DNA of 64,000 nucleotides, taken from the NCBI GenBank assembly GCA_016861025.1, contig BOKO01000001.1, forward strand, positions 240,001 to 304,000. Direction: 5' to 3'. Made by a program: the position numbers and the translations under genes. Under the pieces are notes generated by a model, which saw only the letters and a program-made list of their open reading frames with translations, was not told the DNA's origin and ran no database searches. Numbering within the stretch: the first letter of the stretch is position 1; every line of letters begins with the position of its first letter. Of the stretch, positions 1 through 9,682 are shown in pieces. The stretch is from Chloroflexota bacterium. GTDB lineage: Bacteria; Chloroflexota; Anaerolineae; Caldilineales; Caldilineaceae.

Positions 1-1
1 C

Positions 2-322
2 GACGCACCGGCAATCACGACTGCGGCGACTACATTGCTGGAAAAGCTGGCGGCCATCGAGGATGCGCTGATCCTGCCCGGCGAACAGAAGGTGACCTAC
101 GGGCTGATCGCACGCTCACGGCTCAACGAGGCGCTGGCGTCCACCGCCGCCATCGCAGGCAGCGCCGACGCCCGCCCAACCGAGCAGGCGCACGCCATCG
201 TCGAGCACTACGCCGCACAGATCGATGCGCAACTGGCGGCGCTGGAATCAGCGCTCGCTGAAGACCTGCCGAAATTGAATCAGGCGATTCAGGAAGCAAA
301 CCTGGCGCCGATCGGCGTGTAG
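2..322 (+). CDS. C-terminal fragment of a VPS10/sortilin-like glycosyl hydrolase family protein (5' end outside window)
   Basis: The frame is open from the left edge, so this is the tail of a longer gene and no start is seen. About 106 residues are visible. The end reads as a helical tail finishing in LNQAIQEANLAPIGV, which resembles the helical C-terminus of bacterial BNR/VPS10 'glycosyl hydrolase' proteins (pattern 'FNxxLRxAGxxPI'). The repeat-bearing beta-propeller that would prove the family lies outside the window. A strong hairpin follows the stop. Family assignment is by recall of the tail only, so it is moderate. The coding nature is well supported by codon use and the adjacent terminator. 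Confidence 0.5.
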   Translation, partial: DAPAITTAATTLLEKLAAIEDALILPGEQKVTYGLIARSRLNEALASTAAIAGSADARPTEQAHAIVEHYAAQIDAQLAALESALAEDLPKLNQAIQEANLAPIGV

Positions 323-339
323 AGCAATATCTACTCCAG

Positions 340-370
340 GTTGATGGGCGGCGGAGAGCCGCCCATCAAC
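340..370 (+). terminator. Hairpin after the VPS10-like gene
   Basis: A perfect 13-bp inverted repeat, GTTGATGGGCGGC and GCCGCCCATCAAC, is separated by GGAGA and starts 18 nt after the stop. There is no T-tract, so it could act as a weak terminator or as an mRNA 3' end stabiliser. Confidence 0.6.
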
Positions 371-439
371 GAATAAGCTCAGGTGCGCCGCCGTCGCCAC
401 CTATAAGACTCACTCCGCAACAGATTCTCTTGTATACGC

Positions 440-771
440 TTACTTGGCATACAAGTTTCTCACACTCGGCGCTAGCGCCAGCACAATAATCAACAACCCG
501 TTAACCGCTGTGATGTACTGGATCGGCCACTTGAAGCCAATTAACAGCCCTTGGACGACTAACCAGACGGCCAACAGCACGCCGAGAGCCAGCGTTCCAG
601 CCCAAGCCCAGTAATAGCCACTCCAGCGGGATAATGCCTCAGCCCAAGCCAGCTCGGGCGAGCCAGAAGGCCGTAGATCGGGAAGAGCGGTCCCAATCCC
701 ATGACGAAGAACAAAAATAGGCCGGGCAGGTTGTAATCAGGCACTGGTAGAAGTGGCAGTATTTCATCCAT
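440..771 (-). pseudogene. Small multi-span membrane protein interrupted by a frameshift
   Basis: The minus strand starts at ATG 771 with MDEILPLLPVPDYNLPG and a hydrophobic span, and runs in one frame to about position 660. A second frame then carries the natural continuation (PELAWAEALSRWSGYYWAW, then two hydrophobic spans, ending VRNLYAK) to the TAA at 440-442. The two halves make a coherent protein of about 110 residues with three to four membrane segments, so one indel near 655-665 separates them. This is either a real mutation or a sequencing error. It lies 20 nt downstream of the DUF488 gene on the same strand. Function is unknown. If the frame is read without the shift, the C-terminal half becomes hydrophilic nonsense. 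Confidence 0.6.
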
Positions 772-791
772 TTGAAGCAAGCGGCCAGTTG

Positions 792-1139
792 TTAGGCGCC
801 GCGCTCCAGGAACTGTTTTAGCACCATCGCCTCATTGTGCAACTGATCTTTGGCTGCGTACACAAGAGTAAGTTCTTTCTGGCGCGCAAGCGCCTGTAGT
901 TCAGCCCATGCAGGATTGTTTTTCAACTCAGCGCGATACCGCTTCTTGAATTCAGTCCATTTCTCAGGATCATGCCCGAACCATTGGCGAAGCTCGGTTG
1001 ATGGCGCGATCTCTTTAAGCCAGAGATCAATCTTGGCTTTGGCCTTGCTGAGTCCCCGCGGCCATAGACGATCCACAAGAACTCTGTAACCATCGTCTTC
1101 GGTTGGTGGTTCGTAAGCTCGTCTCAATTTCACGTTCAT
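792..1139 (-). CDS. DUF488 (YeaO-like) family protein
   Basis: This 115-residue protein carries the family signature: VLVDRLWPRGLSKAKA near residues 20-35, then WLKEIAPSTELRQWFGHDPEKW, and a C-terminal LTLVYAAKDQLHNEA segment. Length is typical for the short single-domain members. The DUF488 family is cytoplasmic and of uncertain function, with Arg/Trp-rich conserved blocks suggesting a binding pocket. ATG at 1139 is the first start and matches the conserved N-terminus. Its TAA stop lies within GCCTAAC (794-800), which matches the integron R'' core pattern RYYYAAC. It is the first intact gene of a same-strand run of unrelated short genes and remnants. Confidence 0.9.
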   Translation of the reverse strand: MNVKLRRAYEPPTEDDGYRVLVDRLWPRGLSKAKAKIDLWLKEIAPSTELRQWFGHDPEKWTEFKKRYRAELKNNPAWAELQALARQKELTLVYAAKDQLHNEAMVLKQFLERGA

Positions 1140-1156
1140 GATTCACTCCATGCGAC

Positions 1157-1229
1157 GCCTAAACGGTTTGCGTTAGCGGCGGATAGGGCGGGTTGAGAAA
1201 AAGGCCTGAGAGCAGAAAAAGGGTGAGGC
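1157..1229 (-). other. Possible decayed attC-like recombination site (weak)
   Basis: Just upstream of the DUF488 start, the minus strand reads GCCTCAC (1223-1229) and about 60 nt later GTTTAGGC (1157-1164). These resemble, with one mismatch or one inserted base each, the integron core sites RYYYAAC and GTTRRRY. The sequence between does not show a clear paired L site. It is recorded because the neighbouring genes look like gene cassettes, but it may be chance. Confidence 0.15.
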
Positions 1230-1311
1230 GTAAAAAAGGCTCGTCGAAGCAACAGAATGCCCGCCGCCCACTTTATTTCTCCAATAACATTGCATGGCAA
1301 TTCTGCTCAAC

Positions 1312-1503
1312 TCATTGCCGCAGAATCTTCTCCATCGCCTTGCCTTTGGCGAGTTCATCGACCAGCTTGTCCATATAGCGGATGGCCGGCATCAGCGGGT
1401 CGTTGATCGCCTCCACGCGCACGCCGCAGACCACGCCTTTGATCTGCGCGCGGTTTGGGTTCAGCGCCGGCGCCTGGGCGAAGAAGGTTGCCATGTCATG
1501 CCC
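1312..1503 (-). pseudogene. 5'-truncated DUF2200 remnant
   Basis: The frame ends with the highly recognisable DUF2200 C-terminus: TFFAQAPALNPNRAQIKG, then VCGVRVE, then MDKLVDELAKGKAMEKIL. Only about 60 of the usual 115-120 residues remain. An in-frame TAA at 1504-1506 sits directly before the family-like codons, and no DUF2200 N-terminus is found upstream, where Arr ends instead. The ATG at 1494 lies inside what should be mid-protein, so it is unlikely to be a true start. This is a deletion remnant in a region with other remnants. Confidence 0.75.
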
Positions 1504-1544
1504 TTAAGCATTTCCCAGTTGTCAATTGACGAGCGATTCAGCTT

Positions 1545-2312
1545 TCAATCCTCGATTGGCTCCACACCGCGTTGCGCGAGGCGTTCAAGGCCGTCCTTCA
1601 TGGCTTTGATTGATTCGGCGGCATGCCCCTGCCAATCCGTGACCTCGCCTGTGACCCGCAGTGGCGCCCGTGAGCGGAACGATTTCGTTGGATTGCCGCG
1701 AAACCGTTTGTCGGTCAAATTGGGATCATTCTCGAACGGGCCGGTCGGTTCCACGATGTAAATTCTGCCAGGGCCTCCGCCGGCCGCCAACTCTGCTCCC
1801 CATGTGGCTGCGTCCAACGTGCGGGTGAAGTAGACATAGGCAGTGGTTCGATCCTGGTCGCCGTAATTCGGTCGATGACCCGGCTCAATCAGGTCTCCCA
1901 GCTTGAGATCAGCGCGCGTACCGTGGTAGTAGCGCCATTCTGTGACCTCGCCGGTGACGCGCAGCGGCTGTCGAGAGCGGTATGCCATCGTGGGACCGCC
2001 CGGCGCAAGCTGCGCTGTCGGTGCGGGAACATGCTCGATCTGCCCCGTCGGCTCCACGGTGTAGACGCAGCTGGGAGCTTCGCCGTCCACCAGTTCCGCC
2101 GCCCAAATCGCCGCATCCAGGTTGGGGGTCAGGTAAACATAGGCGGTCATGTCACCTTGCTGACTGGGTGCAGTGGCATGACCAGGCTGGATCAGGTCAC
2201 CCGGTTTCAGCTTAGTCCGCGCACCGTGATAGAACTGCACCGGTTGTTGATCGCCGACGCTATCAGTAATCTCTCTGTTCAAGTATCCATCCTCGCATTC
2301 TGGAGTTTTCAC
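1545..2312 (-). CDS. arr: Tandem-duplicated Arr-family NAD+-rifampin ADP-ribosyltransferase
   Basis: The protein has 255 residues against about 140 for a normal Arr, because it holds two copies. Copy 1 spans about residues 25-125 (FYHGARTKLKPGDLI, then AYVYLTPNLDAAIWAAEL, VYTVEPTGQIE, YRSRQPLRVTGEVTEW). Copy 2 spans about 127-255 (YYHGTRADLKLGDLIEPGH, AYVYFTRTLDAATWGAEL, YIVEPTGPFENDPNLTD, then the helical tail WQGHAAESIKAMKD). Copy 2 keeps the His, Tyr and acidic positions known for Arr and the family C-terminus. Copy 1 lacks the DPNLTD stretch and is probably not catalytic. Arr transfers ADP-ribose to rifamycins in the cytoplasm. The predicted start is GTG at 2312, overlapping the stop of the upstream DUF4160 remnant. 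An internal start at copy 2 is possible but has no obvious ATG. Confidence 0.88.
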   Translation of the reverse strand: MKTPECEDGYLNREITDSVGDQQPVQFYHGARTKLKPGDLIQPGHATAPSQQGDMTAYVYLTPNLDAAIWAAELVDGEAPSCVYTVEPTGQIEHVPAPTAQLAPGGPTMAYRSRQPLRVTGEVTEWRYYHGTRADLKLGDLIEPGHRPNYGDQDRTTAYVYFTRTLDAATWGAELAAGGGPGRIYIVEPTGPFENDPNLTDKRFRGNPTKSFRSRAPLRVTGEVTDWQGHAAESIKAMKDGLERLAQRGVEPIED

Positions 2313-2533
2313 GCAACTGCGGAAAAAGGCTGAATGGCCTTCAGGACGTTGCTTTCATCCTGCTGTGCAAAGGAAGATGTTGGTTGAAAGCCACCCGCTC
2401 GACTGTTTCTCACAGGTCGCAACCAAAACTTCGCCCCCTTGTTTTCTCGTCCGACATGCACATGAGGCGCTTCATCGAGATCGGCTTCGTAGAATCAAAA
2501 TTCGCACCCCTTGACGCGCTGAATCACCGGCAT
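2309..2533 (-). pseudogene. DUF4160 remnant with an internal stop
   Basis: From ATG 2533 the minus strand reads MPVIQRVKGCEF, an in-frame TGA, then FYEADLDEAPHVHVGRE, GAKFWLRPVR and a degenerate tail. DUF4160 proteins of about 80 residues typically read 'RFFFYSxxxxEPPHVHV...AKFWLxPV', so the match is clear to about residue 40. After that the sequence leaves the family, possibly by frameshift. The TGA replaces what is normally an aromatic or aliphatic residue. Its final TGA overlaps the GTG of the Arr gene. DUF4160 proteins often accompany small DNA-binding partners, and none is seen here. Suppression of the TGA cannot be excluded, but decay is simpler. Confidence 0.65.
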
Positions 2534-2581
2534 TTTACACACCTTGTTTCTGGTTGCGAAAAGGTTCCTGGTTTAGCCCGG

Positions 2582-3178
2582 TCACATACTTCCGGTAACG
2601 ACTGCACCCACGCGCGCGTAGTTCACAACAATGACGCCGCCTGGCGTCACCGTGCTCTCCGTCACTTGGAACGTGCGCGGGAGTGTGCCGTCGCCAAAGA
2701 GCCACTTGCCGTTGCCCAGGGTGAGCGGGTAGATCATCAGCCAGAACGCGTCGACGAGATCATGCTTGAGCAGCGTCTGGAGCAGGTTGCTGCTGCCCCA
2801 GACGTGCAAATCCGGCCCCGACTGTTGCTTGATTTCGGCAACTTTTCCTGCAACATCGCCGCTCAAGAACACGCAAGGCTGCCAGTCGCTGGTGGACACG
2901 GTGTTCGAGGCGACGTACTTGGTCGCTGCGTTGGCGTTGGGCCAGATGTCGCCATGATGCGGCCAGTACGGCGCCCAGATATCGAAGGTCTTACGCCCCA
3001 ACAACAGGTCGAACGATGAGTTCATCTGTCGTCGCAGGAGTGTGCTTAGCACCGGGTCGGAAAAGGGCGCAATCCAGCCGCCATGGGCAAAGCCGCCGCT
3101 GGTGTCTTCAGCGGGACCGCCGGGCGCCTGGATCACGCCGTCGAGTGAGATGTGTTCAAGTACGATGAGGTTGCGCAT
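2582..3178 (-). CDS. Dihydrofolate-reductase-fold protein (RibD C-terminal domain family)
   Basis: This 198-residue protein opens with MRNLIVLEHISLDGVIQAPG, the typical N-terminus of stand-alone RibD_C 'dihydrofolate reductase family' proteins. It continues with LLLGRKTFDIWAPYWP, a conserved 'GRKTF' block, and LHVWGSSNLLQTLL, the NADPH-binding region ('GS.L...L'). It ends with LFGDGTLPRTFQVTES. The fold reduces a pteridine or related heterocycle with NADPH. The true substrate of these small paralogues is usually unknown, and trimethoprim-insensitive DHFR activity should not be assumed. ATG 3178 fits the family N-terminus. It is same-strand with its neighbours but separated by gaps of about 50-160 nt. 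Confidence 0.88.
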   Translation of the reverse strand: MRNLIVLEHISLDGVIQAPGGPAEDTSGGFAHGGWIAPFSDPVLSTLLRRQMNSSFDLLLGRKTFDIWAPYWPHHGDIWPNANAATKYVASNTVSTSDWQPCVFLSGDVAGKVAEIKQQSGPDLHVWGSSNLLQTLLKHDLVDAFWLMIYPLTLGNGKWLFGDGTLPRTFQVTESTVTPGGVIVVNYARVGAVVTGSM

Positions 3179-3245
3179 GCACTATCCTGACTATTTCAAC
3201 GTAAGTGGCAAAAACACCCTGGATGGACGCATAATAATAGCACTT

Positions 3246-3268
3246 TGGCGGATCGATTTGATCCGCCA
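3246..3268 (-). terminator. Small hairpin after the HigA gene
   Basis: TGGCGGAT and ATCCGCCA form a perfect 8-bp stem with a 7-nt loop, about 70 nt downstream of the antitoxin stop and before the reductase gene. No strong T-run follows on the minus strand. The GCGGAT word recurs in two larger intergenic repeats elsewhere in the window. Confidence 0.4.
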
Positions 3269-3335
3269 CTCGACCGATTTTGCTGCATCGTTGTGGTGGA
3301 GGGATAGAGACCGGGGAGTCAGTTGGGTGCAAATA

Positions 3336-3677
3336 TCAGTTGTTCGATTTCGCGGAGAACTTCTGCTGTTCTTGCTTTTGCGGCGTGCGCACCATCCTGA
3401 TCTCCAGGCGGCAGCCCACCGCCTCGGCATATCTCTGGAGCGTTGCTAGCGACGGCGAGTGCTTGTGGCGGCCGCCGCCGGCTTCCAGTCGCGCTACCAC
3501 CGAAGGCTTGGTCGCCATCTTCTCCGCAACCTCAGCCTGCGTCAGCCCGGCTTCTTTGCGCGCACGCAGCAGTTCGTCGTATAGCGAAAATGACTCTTCC
3601 AGCGCATCGTACTCCTGGACGAAGGCAGGATCCGTCATCCACTCACTGATCATCTCTTTATGTGTCTTCATCGTCAT
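3336..3677 (-). CDS. higA: HigA-type XRE antitoxin
   Basis: This 113-residue protein has a helix-turn-helix at about residues 40-85: LRARKEAGLTQAEVAEKM, then PSVVARLEAG, then SLATLQRYAEAVGCRLEI. It is preceded by an acidic N-terminal segment with FVQEYDALEESFSLYDELL, typical of the antitoxins paired with HigB/Gp49-like toxins. It would bind the partner toxin and repress its own operon. The ATG at 3677 overlaps the toxin stop in TAATG, so the two are translationally coupled. The domain is intact although the toxin upstream is not. A perfect palindrome at the operon start is the likely operator. Confidence 0.88.
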   Translation of the reverse strand: MTMKTHKEMISEWMTDPAFVQEYDALEESFSLYDELLRARKEAGLTQAEVAEKMATKPSVVARLEAGGGRHKHSPSLATLQRYAEAVGCRLEIRMVRTPQKQEQQKFSAKSNN

Positions 3678-3887
3678 TACCCCTTGTTTTGTCTCTGCAC
3701 CTCTGAAAGGCGCCGACGTGCAAGCTTTATCTCCTTCTCTGGAAGTCTTTTCGGATTTTTGATATAGGCCATGCGTTCAGTTATTCTGGCGTAGTATGCT
3801 CGGATGCCCACAGGCCACGCCTCAATAGCTGCTTGGACTTCGTCACTGTAGTAGAGGATTTCATAATCCGTTTGGGGGTGTTAGCAT
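3677..3887 (-). pseudogene. higB: HigB/RelE-type toxin gene with a frameshift and an internal deletion
   Basis: The toxin frame holds YEILYYSDEVQAAIEAWP, then RAYYARITERM, then directly KNPKRLPEKEIKLARRRL and the stop at 3677. Family members of about 110-120 residues have roughly 50 residues between the 'ITERM' helix and the C-terminal 'KKT.K.P..EI..A..R' helix. That core, which carries the catalytic sheet and the 'LHGF' strand, is missing here. The likely start, ATG 3887 (reading MLTP), is out of frame with the rest by one base at a run of five C on the coding strand. Two independent lesions make a functional RNase very unlikely. Confidence 0.75.
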
Positions 3888-3896
3888 ATTTGCTAA
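3881..3896. promoter_or_regulatory. Palindromic operator candidate of the HigBA operon
   Basis: TTAGCA-TATT-TGCTAA is a perfect 6-bp inverted repeat covering the toxin start codon on the minus strand. Position and symmetry fit autorepression by the HTH antitoxin. No experiment supports it. Confidence 0.55.
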
Positions 3897-4057
3897 TTTT
3901 TGTCGAATTGATCGCAATGAGATCAGTCCCAAAGTTTGCCCAGAAACCAGGAAGCCCCGCATAATGACCCTCCACGCAACGTGCGACAATTGGCGACTGG
4001 GATCTCGCACCTTGCGACTTGCCCTTTTTCTCAACAATTCACGGAGGATAATATCCG

Positions 4058-5245
<1,188 letters not shown>

Positions 5246-5325
5246 TCAAACCAGTGTGTCGTGCATGTTTGCAAGGTGTTTGGTCTCTTGGAGGCTGAAT
5301 TTACAAAAGGAGCTTTGAAACGCTT

Positions 5326-5439
5326 ATGGCCCGCAGGAAGTTGTCGCGCAATGAGAAGATTTTTTACATTGTCAGCCTGTTGATCATCTTTAGTATGGTC
5401 TTCGGCACGTTTGCTTCGTTGATCGCCACCCCCTTCTAA
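5326..5439 (+). CDS. 37-residue single-span membrane peptide
   Basis: A short frame starts at ATG 5326 with AAAGGAG 12 nt upstream (5307-5313) and ends at TAA 5437-5439. It has a basic N-terminus (MARRKLSRNEK), then a single hydrophobic segment (YIVSLLIIFSMVFGTFASL), and a short tail. The charge pattern suggests N-in membrane insertion. It sits between thrC and the EamA exporter. The good ribosome site and coding-like composition argue it is real. Similar tiny peptides with basic starts occur in related genomes by recall only. Function is unknown. It could assist the adjacent transporter, but nothing in the sequence proves this. Confidence 0.6.
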   Translation: MARRKLSRNEKIFYIVSLLIIFSMVFGTFASLIATPF

Positions 5440-5458
5440 CACCGATATATTTTCTGGT

Positions 5459-6346
5459 TTGCGCCCACAACCGGAAGTGCAGACCAGCGACGTCGTCTCG
5501 CGCAGCGGTCTGTTGCTGGTTGGCATCGCAGTGTTCTTTTTTAGTACAAGCCCAGTGCTCGTGCGCTGGGCTGCAGAGAGCCTGACCGCCTATGAAATTG
5601 CGGCCGGGCGTCTTTTGCTTGCTGGCCTGTTGGTGTTGGGCGTGGGGGTGGGGCGCGGGGATGCCCGCCCGACGCTAAGCCAGCTTCCCATGCTCTTGAT
5701 CGTGGGGCTGGTGGCGGCGGTTCACTTTGGCGCCTACATCGCATCGCTCAACTTCACCACGATTGCGCATAGCCTGGCGCTTGTCTACACTGCGCCCGTC
5801 TTTTCGGCGCTGCTGTCGTGGTGGATTTTGGGTGAAAAACTACGGCCGCGGCAATGGCTGGGTGTGGTGATCGCAGTGCTCGGCGTGGCGATCATGGCGG
5901 GCTTTGAGCCGCAGTTCGATTCACGGATGCTGATCGGCGATGCGCTGGCGCTGCTCAGTGCGGTCACCTTTGCGATTTACAGCATTGCCGGGCGGGGTCA
6001 GCGTCACCAGATGTCGCTGCTGGTCTACGCCGGCGCGGTCTATCTGGTCGGCGGGGTGTGGTTAACGCCACTGGCGGCGCTCAATTTTTCGGCGGGCGGC
6101 TACACACTGCTGGCGATCGTTAGCATCGTTGCGCTGGCCGTGATCCCGCTGGGGCTTGGGCACACGCTCTATAACGCCGCGCTGCGCCGGATGCGCGCCA
6201 CTAGCGTCAACCTGATCGCCACGCAGGAAGTGACCGGCGGCATCATTCTCGGCATCCTGCTGCTGGGCGAGGTTCCCAGCCTGATCACGCTTGGCGGCAT
6301 CGCCGTTACGCTGGTCGGCATCATTCTGGTTTTGGTCGAGAGGTAG
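5459..6346 (+). CDS. EamA/DMT-superfamily transporter
   Basis: This 295-residue protein has ten predicted hydrophobic spans arranged as two repeated EamA halves (about residues 18-145 and 155-292). Conserved features include 'SPVLVRWAAESLTAYEIAAGR' split over spans 1-2 and the span-4/5 'ALLSWWILGEKL' block. The second half has the matching GGIILGILLLGE. Such proteins export amino acids or other metabolites through the cytoplasmic membrane. The start is uncertain: TTG 5459 is the longest and GTG 5477 also fits, neither with a strong ribosome site. It ends 3 nt before lysA, so the two are co-transcribed. A role in amino-acid export is inference. Confidence 0.88.
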   Translation: MRPQPEVQTSDVVSRSGLLLVGIAVFFFSTSPVLVRWAAESLTAYEIAAGRLLLAGLLVLGVGVGRGDARPTLSQLPMLLIVGLVAAVHFGAYIASLNFTTIAHSLALVYTAPVFSALLSWWILGEKLRPRQWLGVVIAVLGVAIMAGFEPQFDSRMLIGDALALLSAVTFAIYSIAGRGQRHQMSLLVYAGAVYLVGGVWLTPLAALNFSAGGYTLLAIVSIVALAVIPLGLGHTLYNAALRRMRATSVNLIATQEVTGGIILGILLLGEVPSLITLGGIAVTLVGIILVLVER

Positions 6347-6349
6347 TCT

Positions 6350-7698
<1,349 letters not shown>

Positions 7699-7702
<4 letters not shown>

Positions 7703-8100
7703 CTCGTCTCAGTCTCGGCTTTGTTGCGCTCCGCTGCACGTTTCTTTTCGCGGGGAGTTCTGACGCTGCGGCGACTGGTCGATCCGCCCTCGATCATGTG
7801 CAGCAGTTCACCGACCACATCGTCGATGCGCCGTTTGTAACGCAGCATATCGCGGCGGCACTCCATCTCAGCTGGCGTTTCCGCCTTGAAAGCGCGCAGC
7901 ATCTCCTCCAACTCTTCATCCACCAATAGACGGCTGCGATTGACCGCATTGCCGCGCAGAAACTCGCGTAATTCCTGTGCGATCGTCGTATCGTAGAGCG
8001 TCAGATCGTTGTGCAAATCGACCAACCGGTCAGATGCGATGGCTGGCATCGGCATCGACCTCAACGTATCCCAGGCTCGGTTTAGTTTGCGTCGGTACAC
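7699..8100 (-). CDS. Hypothetical charged cytoplasmic protein
   Basis: This 133-residue protein of no family known to me is helical and rich in Arg and Glu, with LRSMPMPAIASDRL, then LYDTTIAQELREFL, then a Lys/Arg-rich C-terminal tail (PREKKRAAERNK). The longest start is GTG 8100. ATG codons further in (at MPMPAIAS) are alternatives. It converges on lysA and overlaps its stop by 4 nt. There are no cysteines in a metal-binding arrangement and no membrane span. Codon use matches the neighbours, so I take it as a real gene of unknown function. Confidence 0.6.
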
Positions 8101-8224
8101 AGATATCGTCCAAATCGTACTACTAAAGCGGCAATTTAGAAAGGGGAGCCGAACGGGCGTTACGAAGCAGCTTTGTTTACAGGATGCACAACTGATGTGC
8201 GATATTGTTGATTATAGGAGTGGA

Positions 8225-8277
8225 TGACAAACTGTCAAAAAATATGGTTGACAAGATGCGAACATTTGTGCTAAACT
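8225..8277 (+). promoter_or_regulatory. recA promoter with LexA/SOS-box-like site
   Basis: TTGACA (8248-8253) and TAAACT (8272-8277) are spaced by 18 nt. Between them lies CGAACATTTGTGC (8259-8271), close to the Gram-positive LexA box CGAACNNNNGTTCG with a perfect left half. A second perfect inverted repeat, TGACA-AAC-TGTCA, lies at 8225-8237 just upstream. LexA control is expected for recA but is inferred from similarity only. Confidence 0.65.
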
Positions 8278-8328
8278 GTGCAGCATTGACAGTTGCTTCA
8301 TAACCAATTCAGCCAGAGGAGAATCATC

Positions 8329-9444
<1,116 letters not shown>

Positions 9445-9491
9445 GGTGAACCGCACTTCATCGTTGCTGTAGCGCCGCGGGAATTCTGCTT

Positions 9492-9548
9492 CACGCAGAA
9501 CCGCAAAGAACGTGCAGATTTGCCGGGCGTTCTTTGCGGTTCTGCGTG
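9492..9548 (+). terminator. 21-bp perfect hairpin downstream of recA
   Basis: CACGCAGAACCGCAAAGAACG (9492-9512) is exactly complementary to 9528-9548, with a 15-nt loop. There is no T-run, so it is an unusually long stem either for termination or as an intergenic repeat element. It begins 48 nt after the recA stop. Confidence 0.6.
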
Positions 9549-9682
9549 CCATTCCAACTGCAAAGCTCGTTTGCAGCGTGCAATCGATCTCCCCGCAGAC
9601 ATGCTCCAATCCCCGATCTGTGGTACAGTTCCACCGTTAATCCAAACACGCAACTTGCGCATACGCTCAGGAAAGGGCTGCT

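Noticed and set aside
780..1240. Complete integron attC sites
   Set aside because: Only one good core (GCCTAAC at 794-800) and a near match are seen. No paired L sites and no integrase. Kept only as a weak feature.
2384..3019. Plus-strand frame opposite the RibD-type reductase
   Set aside because: It is a shadow of a gene with clear family motifs on the minus strand.
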